The notes beneath the pieces are model-generated. The model was given only the letters and a program-made list of their open reading frames with translations, did no database searches and was not told the DNA's origin. This document shows, piece by piece, positions 59,016-64,000 of a DNA stretch of 64,000 bases. The stretch lies in contig NZ_JASZYQ010000003.1 in the NCBI RefSeq assembly GCF_030316885.1, positions 558,001 to 622,000 on the forward strand, in the 5' to 3' direction. The position numbers were made by a program, and so were the translations under genes. How positions within the stretch are numbered: position 1 is the stretch's first letter; every line of letters starts with the position of its first letter. Origin of the DNA: Variovorax jilinensis (lineage in GTDB: Bacteria; Pseudomonadota; Gammaproteobacteria; Burkholderiales; Burkholderiaceae_C).

Positions 59016-60701
59016 TCATAGCAGCACGCGTCGGAAGTCCGCGAGCACCTGGCCCAGGTAGGCGTTGAATCGCGCCGCCGAGGCGCCGTCGATCACGCGG
59101 TGGTCGTAGGACAGCGACAGCGGCAGCGTGAGGCGCGGCACGAACTGCTTGCCATCCCACACCGGCTTCATCTGCCCCTTCGAGAGGCCGAGGATCGCGA
59201 CCTCGGGCGCGTTGATGATCGGCGTGAAGTGCGTGCCGCCGATGCCGCCCAGCGAGCTGATCGAGATGCAGCCGCCCTGCATGTCGGCCGAGCCGAGCTT
59301 GCCGTCGCGCGCCTTCTTGGCGAGCTCGCCCATCTCCTGGCTGATCTGCAGCACGCCCTTCTTGTCGGCGTCCTTGAGCACGGGCACCACCAGCCCGTTG
59401 GGCGTGTCCGCCGCGAAGCCGATGTTGTAGTAGTTCTTGTAGACCAGCTGGTCGCCGTCGAGGCTGGTGTTGAAGTCGGGGAACTTCTTGAGCGCCGAGA
59501 CCATCGCCTTGATCACGAAGGCCAGCATCGTCACCTTGACGCCCGACTTCTCGTTCTCCTTGTTGGTGGAGACGCGGAAGGCCTCGAGCTCGGTGATGTC
59601 GGCCTCGTCGTTGTTGGTGACGTGCGGAATCATCACCCAGTTGCGGTGCAGGTTGGCACCACTGAGCTTCTTGATGCGCGACAGATCCTTGCGCTCGACG
59701 CTGCCGAACTTCGTGAAGTCGACCTTGGGCCATGGGATCAGGCCCAGCGCCTCTCCGCCACCGCCGCCGGCCGGCGCCGTGGCGCCCGCGGCCTTGGTGC
59801 TAGCGGCGCCGCTCATCACGGCCTTGGTGAAGGCCTGAACGTCTTCCTGGGTGATGCGGCCCTTGAGGCCGCTGCCCTTGACCTCCTCGAGCGGCACGCC
59901 GAGCTCGCGCGCGAACTTGCGCACCGAGGGCGAGGCGTGCGGCATCTTGCCGCTGGGCGCCACCGTCGGGTCGTGCGCCGGTGCCGCCGCAGCGGGTGCC
60001 GAGGCCGCAGCAGCAGGCGCCGGGGCGCTCGCCGATGCCGGCGCAGCAGCCGATGCAGCCGCGGCCGCCGGGGCAGGCGCCGGGGCCGGCGCCGCTGCGC
60101 CGCCACCGCTGCCTTCGACGATCGCGATCAGGTCGCCGATGTTGACCGTGTCGCCGACCTTGACCTTGAGCTCCTTGAGCACGCCCGCGGCCGAGGACGG
60201 AATTTCCATCGAGGCCTTGTCCGACTCGACCGTGATCAGCGACTGCTCGACCTTGATCGTGTCGCCGGGCTTGACCAGGACCTCGATCACCGCGACGTCC
60301 TTGAAGTCGCCGATGTCGGGCACCTTGACCTCGATCGGGCCGGCTGCAGCAGCCGGAGCCGCCGCAGCGGCAGCCGCCGGCGCGGGCGCAGCCGCCTGGG
60401 GTGCGGCCGCAGAAGCCGTGGCCGTGGCCGGGGCCGGCGCCGGGGCGGCGGTTGCGCCCGCGGCCTCGCCTTCGAGCACCAGCACCACCGAGCCCTCCTT
60501 GACCTTGCTGCCCACCTCGACCTTGAGCTCCTTGACCACGCCGGCCTGGCTCGACGGAATCTCCATCGAGGCCTTGTCCGACTCCACCGTGATCAGCGAC
60601 TGCTCGGCCTTCACCGTGTCGCCGACCTTGACCAGCACCTCGATCACCGCGACCTCGTCGAAGTCGCCGATGTCCGGCACCTTGATTTCCACTGTTGCCA
60701 T
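59016..60701 (-). CDS. aceF: Pyruvate dehydrogenase E2, dihydrolipoyl acetyltransferase
   Basis: A 561-residue E2 core. Two lipoyl domains (Lys43 and Lys162 in [10 protein letters not shown]) are joined by Ala/Pro linkers (about 81-121 and 199-245). A peripheral subunit-binding domain (about 255-291, [19 protein letters not shown]) precedes the catalytic domain with His534 and Asp538 in YDHRVIDG. The ATG lies 37 bp after aceE. The first lipoyl domain is nearly identical in DNA to that of the downstream lpdA. Confidence 0.96.
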   Translation of the reverse strand: MATVEIKVPDIGDFDEVAVIEVLVKVGDTVKAEQSLITVESDKASMEIPSSQAGVVKELKVEVGSKVKEGSVVLVLEGEAAGATAAPAPAPATATASAAAPQAAAPAPAAAAAAAPAAAAGPIEVKVPDIGDFKDVAVIEVLVKPGDTIKVEQSLITVESDKASMEIPSSAAGVLKELKVKVGDTVNIGDLIAIVEGSGGGAAAPAPAPAPAAAAASAAAPASASAPAPAAAASAPAAAAPAHDPTVAPSGKMPHASPSVRKFARELGVPLEEVKGSGLKGRITQEDVQAFTKAVMSGAASTKAAGATAPAGGGGGEALGLIPWPKVDFTKFGSVERKDLSRIKKLSGANLHRNWVMIPHVTNNDEADITELEAFRVSTNKENEKSGVKVTMLAFVIKAMVSALKKFPDFNTSLDGDQLVYKNYYNIGFAADTPNGLVVPVLKDADKKGVLQISQEMGELAKKARDGKLGSADMQGGCISISSLGGIGGTHFTPIINAPEVAILGLSKGQMKPVWDGKQFVPRLTLPLSLSYDHRVIDGASAARFNAYLGQVLADFRRVLL

Positions 60702-60738
60702 ATCGTGTCTCCCGCCTTGCCGGCGCCGTTGATTGCTT

Positions 60739-63453
60739 TTATGCGTAGAGCGGGTTGATCTTCTCGGCGTCGATGCCGTACTTCTTGATCGCGTCTGCCA
60801 CCTTCTGCGCCGGCAGCACGCCGTCCTCGGCCAGCGCCTTGAGCGCCGCCACGACGATGTAGTGGCGATTGATCTCGAAATGCTCGCGCAGCTTGGCGCG
60901 GAAATCGCTGCGGCCGAAGCCGTCGGTGCCGAGCACCTTGTAGTTGCGGCCCTTCGGGATGAAGGGACGGATCTGCTCGGCGTAGGCCTTCATGTAGTCG
61001 GTCGAAGCGACCACCGGGCCGCTGCTTGCGCCCAGCTGCTGGGACACGAAGGGCACGCGCGGCGTATCGGTCGGGTGCAGCAGGTTCCAGCGGTCGGCCT
61101 CCTGGCCGTCGCGCGTGAGCTCGTTGAAGCTGGGGCAGCTCCAGACCGAGGCGCTCACGCCCCAGTCCTTCTCGAGCAGCGCCTGGGCCTCGAAGCTCTC
61201 GCGCAGGATGGTGCCGCTGCCGAGCAGCTGCACGGTGGGCGCCTTGGCCTTGAGCGCCGGGCCCTGCTTGGCCAGGTACATGCCCTTGATGATCTGTTCC
61301 TCGGTGCCGGGCTGCAGGCCGGGCATCGGGTAGTTCTCGTTGAGCAGCGTGATGTAGTAGTAGACGTTGTCCTGGCGCTCGACCATCCGCTTCAGGCCGT
61401 GGTGCAGGATCACGCCGACCTCGTGCGAGAAGGTCGGGTCGTAGCTCACGCAGTTGGGAATGGTGTTGGCCAGGATGTGGCTGTGGCCGTCCTCGTGCTG
61501 CAGGCCTTCGCCGTTCAGCGTGGTGCGCCCGGAGGTGCCGCCGAGCAGGAAGCCGCGTGCCTGCATGTCGCCCGCCGCCCAGGCCAGATCGCCGATGCGC
61601 TGGAAGCCGAACATCGAGTAGTACACGTAGAACGGCACCATGATGCGGTTGTTGGTGCTGTAGGAGGTGGCCGCCGCGATCCAGCTCGACATGCCGCCGG
61701 CCTCGTTGATGCCTTCCTGCAGGATCTGGCCGGCCTTGTCCTCGCGGTAGTACATGACCTGGTCCTTGTCGACCGGCGTGTACTGCTGCCCCGCGGGGTT
61801 GTAGATGCCGATCTGGCGGAACAGGCCTTCCATGCCGAAGGTGCGCGCCTCGTCGACCAGGATCGGAACCACGCGCGGGCCCAGTGCCTGGTCGCGCAGC
61901 AGCTGCGTGAGAAAGCGCACGTAGGCCTGGGTGGTCGAGATCTCGCGTCCCTCGGCGGTCGGCTCGAGCACCGCCTTGAAGGTCTCGAGCGCCGGCACCG
62001 TGAAGCTCTCGTCGGCCTTGACGCGGCGATGCGGCAGGTAGCCGCCGAGGGCCTTGCGGCGCTCGTGCAGATACTTCATCTCGGGCGTGTCGTCGGCCGG
62101 CTTGTAGAACGGGAGGTCGGCGATCTGGCTGTCCGGAATCGGGATGTTGAAGCGGTCGCGGAAGGCGCGGATGTCGTCGTCGCCGAGCTTCTTGGTCTGG
62201 TGGACCGTGTTCTTGCCTTCACCGATCTTGCCCATGCCGAAGCCCTTGACGGTCTTCACGAGCAGCACCGTGGGCTGGCCCTTGTGCTTGACAGCGGCAT
62301 CGAACGCGGCATAGACCTTCTGCGAGTCGTGGCCACCACGGCGCAGGTTCCAGATCTCGTCGTCGCTCATCTTGGCAACCATCTCGAGCGTGCGCGGATC
62401 GCGGCCGAAGAAGTGCTTGCGCACGTAGGCGCCGTCGTTGGCCTTGAACGACTGGTAATCGCCGTCATTGGTCTCCATCATGATCTTGCGCAGCGCACCG
62501 TCCTTGTCGCGCGCGAGCAGCGGATCCCAGCTGCTGCCCCAGATCAGCTTGATGACGTTCCAGCCGGAGCCGCGGAATTCGCCTTCGAGCTCCTGGATGA
62601 TCTTGCCGTTGCCCCGCACCGGGCCGTCGAGGCGTTGCAGGTTGCAGTTGATCACGAACACCAGGTTGTCGAGGTTCTCGCGCGCCGCCAGGCTGATCGC
62701 GCCCAGCGATTCGACCTCGTCCATCTCGCCGTCGCCGCAGAAGACCCAGACCTTGCGGTTCTCGGTGTTGGCAATGCCGCGCGCATGCAGGTACTTGAGG
62801 AACCGCGCCTGGTAGATCGCCATCAGGGGGCCCAGGCCCATCGATACGGTCGGGAACTGCCAGAACTCGGGCATCAGCTTCGGATGCGGGTAGCTCGACA
62901 GGCCCTTGCCGTCGACTTCCTGGCGGAAGTTGAGCAGCTGCTCTTCGGTCAGGCGGCCCTCGAGATACGCGCGGGCATAGATGCCGGGCGAGACGTGGCC
63001 CTGGATGTAGAGGCAGTCGCCGCCGTGGTTCTCGCTCTCCGCGTGCCAGAAGTGGTTGAAGCCGGCGCCGAACATGCTGGCGAGCGACGCGAAGGAACCG
63101 ATGTGGCCGCCGAGGTCGCCGCCTTCGGGCGGATGGTGGCGGTTGGCCTTGACCACCATCGCCATCGCGTTCCAGCGCATGTAGGAACGCAGGCGCTCCT
63201 CGATCTCGGCATTGCCCGGAGAACGCTCTTCCTGGTTGGTCTCGATGGTGTTGACGTAGGCCGTGTTGGCCGAGAACGGCTTGTCGATGCTGTTCTGGCG
63301 GGCATGTTCGAGCAATTGCTCGAGCAGGAAGTGGGCACGCTCCGGCCCCTCGCTCTCGATGACCGCCGACAGGGCGTCCATCCATTCACGCGTTTCCTGC
63401 GCGTCCAGGTCGTTCGCGGCGGCGCCGAACTGGTTCTCGGGAATTGCCGACAT
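60739..63453 (-). CDS. aceE: Pyruvate dehydrogenase E1, homodimeric
   Basis: A 904-residue AceE that decarboxylates pyruvate with thiamine diphosphate. Signs are [29 protein letters not shown], the cofactor motif [10 protein letters not shown] with the closing [15 protein letters not shown], and [11 protein letters not shown]. Start [10 protein letters not shown] has GGAG at 7 bases upstream; the frame extends 24 codons further without support. It is divergent from a membrane sensor gene, with 239 bp between. Confidence 0.97.
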   Translation of the reverse strand: MSAIPENQFGAAANDLDAQETREWMDALSAVIESEGPERAHFLLEQLLEHARQNSIDKPFSANTAYVNTIETNQEERSPGNAEIEERLRSYMRWNAMAMVVKANRHHPPEGGDLGGHIGSFASLASMFGAGFNHFWHAESENHGGDCLYIQGHVSPGIYARAYLEGRLTEEQLLNFRQEVDGKGLSSYPHPKLMPEFWQFPTVSMGLGPLMAIYQARFLKYLHARGIANTENRKVWVFCGDGEMDEVESLGAISLAARENLDNLVFVINCNLQRLDGPVRGNGKIIQELEGEFRGSGWNVIKLIWGSSWDPLLARDKDGALRKIMMETNDGDYQSFKANDGAYVRKHFFGRDPRTLEMVAKMSDDEIWNLRRGGHDSQKVYAAFDAAVKHKGQPTVLLVKTVKGFGMGKIGEGKNTVHQTKKLGDDDIRAFRDRFNIPIPDSQIADLPFYKPADDTPEMKYLHERRKALGGYLPHRRVKADESFTVPALETFKAVLEPTAEGREISTTQAYVRFLTQLLRDQALGPRVVPILVDEARTFGMEGLFRQIGIYNPAGQQYTPVDKDQVMYYREDKAGQILQEGINEAGGMSSWIAAATSYSTNNRIMVPFYVYYSMFGFQRIGDLAWAAGDMQARGFLLGGTSGRTTLNGEGLQHEDGHSHILANTIPNCVSYDPTFSHEVGVILHHGLKRMVERQDNVYYYITLLNENYPMPGLQPGTEEQIIKGMYLAKQGPALKAKAPTVQLLGSGTILRESFEAQALLEKDWGVSASVWSCPSFNELTRDGQEADRWNLLHPTDTPRVPFVSQQLGASSGPVVASTDYMKAYAEQIRPFIPKGRNYKVLGTDGFGRSDFRAKLREHFEINRHYIVVAALKALAEDGVLPAQKVADAIKKYGIDAEKINPLYA

Positions 63454-63511
63454 GCTTGTCTCCTTTTTTGAGGCGTTGTGGCAGTAATTTAGTGCCGGAA
63501 GTGGCAGCGCG

Positions 63512-63537
63512 CGGCAGTTTCTCACAGAATTCTGCCG
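63512..63537. promoter_or_regulatory. Inverted repeats in the aceE leader region
   Basis: CGGCAG (63512) and CTGCCG (63532) form an outer pair; CAGAATTCTG (63525-63534) is a perfect 10-bp palindrome within. The region lies in an AT-rich stretch between divergent aceE and the sensor gene and could be a regulator site. Confidence 0.4.
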
Positions 63538-63692
63538 ATTTCAAATCGTGCTTGTTGATTTCTCTATATGAAATTCAAATGAAACCGGTTTGATCCCGCA
63601 GGCGGGGGAGTCATCGCGTCGCACCCGGCCCTGAGGCGGCACGGGGCACGTGTGCCTCCCTTCGCCCGGGCCCGTTCACCTAAACTTCGAGG

Positions 63693-64000
63693 ATGCCCCT
63701 TTCCTCCCCGATCGCCGTTGCCCGCAACGCCGCGTCGCCGCTGTCCTGGCTGCGCCGCTGGTGGCGGCGCCAGACGCCGATGCTGCAGGATGCCGTCGCC
63801 ATGCTGGCTCCGCTGGCGGCCGTGATGCTGTTCCTGGCGGCGATCGTCTCGGCCTTCTGGTACCTGCGCGCCGAGGAAGTGGAGCGCGTCCAGGAATCGG
63901 TCAAGCGCGACGTCGAATACGCCCAGCAGCGCGTGCGGCTGCGCCTGCTCGAGCGCCAGGAGCAGCTCATGCGCCTGGCGCGCGACGCCTCCAACCGGGA
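63693..64000 (+). CDS. Membrane-anchored sensor protein, N-terminal fragment
   Basis: The frame starts at ATG 63693 and runs off the window (102 codons visible). Residues 1-30 are basic (LRRWWRRQTPM), a transmembrane helix covers about 36-58 (AMLAPLAAVMLFLAAIVSAFWYL), and an Arg/Glu/Gln-rich helix follows (EEVERVQESVKRDVEYAQQRVRLRLL). This fits the start of a PAS-type sensor histidine kinase, a common neighbour of aceE in this group, but no sensory or kinase domain is visible, so the class is inferred. Confidence 0.5.
   Translation, partial: MPLSSPIAVARNAASPLSWLRRWWRRQTPMLQDAVAMLAPLAAVMLFLAAIVSAFWYLRAEEVERVQESVKRDVEYAQQRVRLRLLERQEQLMRLARDASNR

Noticed and set aside
60733..63471. 912-codon plus-strand open frame opposite aceE
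   Set aside because: It mirrors the aceE codons; the encoded protein is low complexity (Val/Leu/Ala/Arg) and has no ribosome-binding site.

Overview
This is a GC-rich chromosomal segment with almost continuous coding. Gene content and order point to a betaproteobacterium of the order Burkholderiales, most likely Comamonadaceae and probably Variovorax or a close relative. Pointers are the hfq-hflX-hflK-hflC-hisZ-purA order, the der-bamB-hisS-ispG-rodZ-pilW-rlmN-ndk block, a lipoyl-bearing E3 in the pyruvate dehydrogenase operon, and a CCCCCTCGAGGGGG-type intergenic repeat. The genus is an inference from gene order and protein character, not from a search. I see no phage, insertion sequence, CRISPR array, rRNA or tRNA, and no stretch longer than 300 bases without a gene.

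Layout. 1-16.2 kb is a mixed accessory/metabolic region: YgiQ-type radical SAM protein, MarR-GNAT regulator with operator-like palindromes, patatin plus 3-hydroxybutyrate dehydrogenase, CHRD lipoprotein, YihY membrane protein, a split ChrA chromate transporter, aldo/keto reductase, rlmB, a ybbA/tesA divergent pair, a cystathionine beta-lyase-like enzyme, an AraC regulator and a VOC protein. 16.2-36.8 kb is a long minus-strand housekeeping block covering purine and histidine metabolism, the HflKC protease regulators, Hfq, ribosome-associated GTPases, outer-membrane assembly (BamB), isoprenoid synthesis (IspG), cell shape (RodZ), type IV pili (PilW), rRNA modification and chromosome segregation (ScpB). 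36.8-40.7 kb holds bamD, a DinG-like helicase and a PP2C phosphatase. 40.8-48.3 kb is the 2-oxoglutarate dehydrogenase operon (E1-E2-E3) followed by zapE and a coiled-coil periplasmic protein. 48.6-53.7 kb holds small genes and a twin-Ku DNA-repair operon with a MerR-like/TPR protein. 53.8-64 kb has an isochorismatase-fold hydrolase, a soluble sugar dehydrogenase, an NlpC/P60 peptidase, the pyruvate dehydrogenase operon (aceE-aceF-HslV-like protein-lpdA) and the start of a membrane sensor protein.

How it works together. The two 2-oxoacid dehydrogenase complexes sit about 8 kb apart and each has its own E3. The pyruvate complex E3 carries a lipoyl domain whose DNA is almost identical to the first lipoyl domain of its own E2, which suggests recent gene conversion. 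An HslV-like N-terminal-threonine protein is translationally coupled to that E3. The Ku operon (DUF3606 protein, Ku1, Ku2, MerR/TPR protein) appears co-transcribed, with no LigD in view.

The most notable non-coding features are: an intergenic repeat family (five copies, one translated as the C-terminal tail of HisS); a textbook promoter with an embedded palindrome predicting a leaderless mRNA for the NlpC/P60 gene; palindromes at the MarR-GNAT start; divergent gene pairs whose starts lie only about 15 bp apart; and an in-frame 9-bp tandem repeat in scpB.
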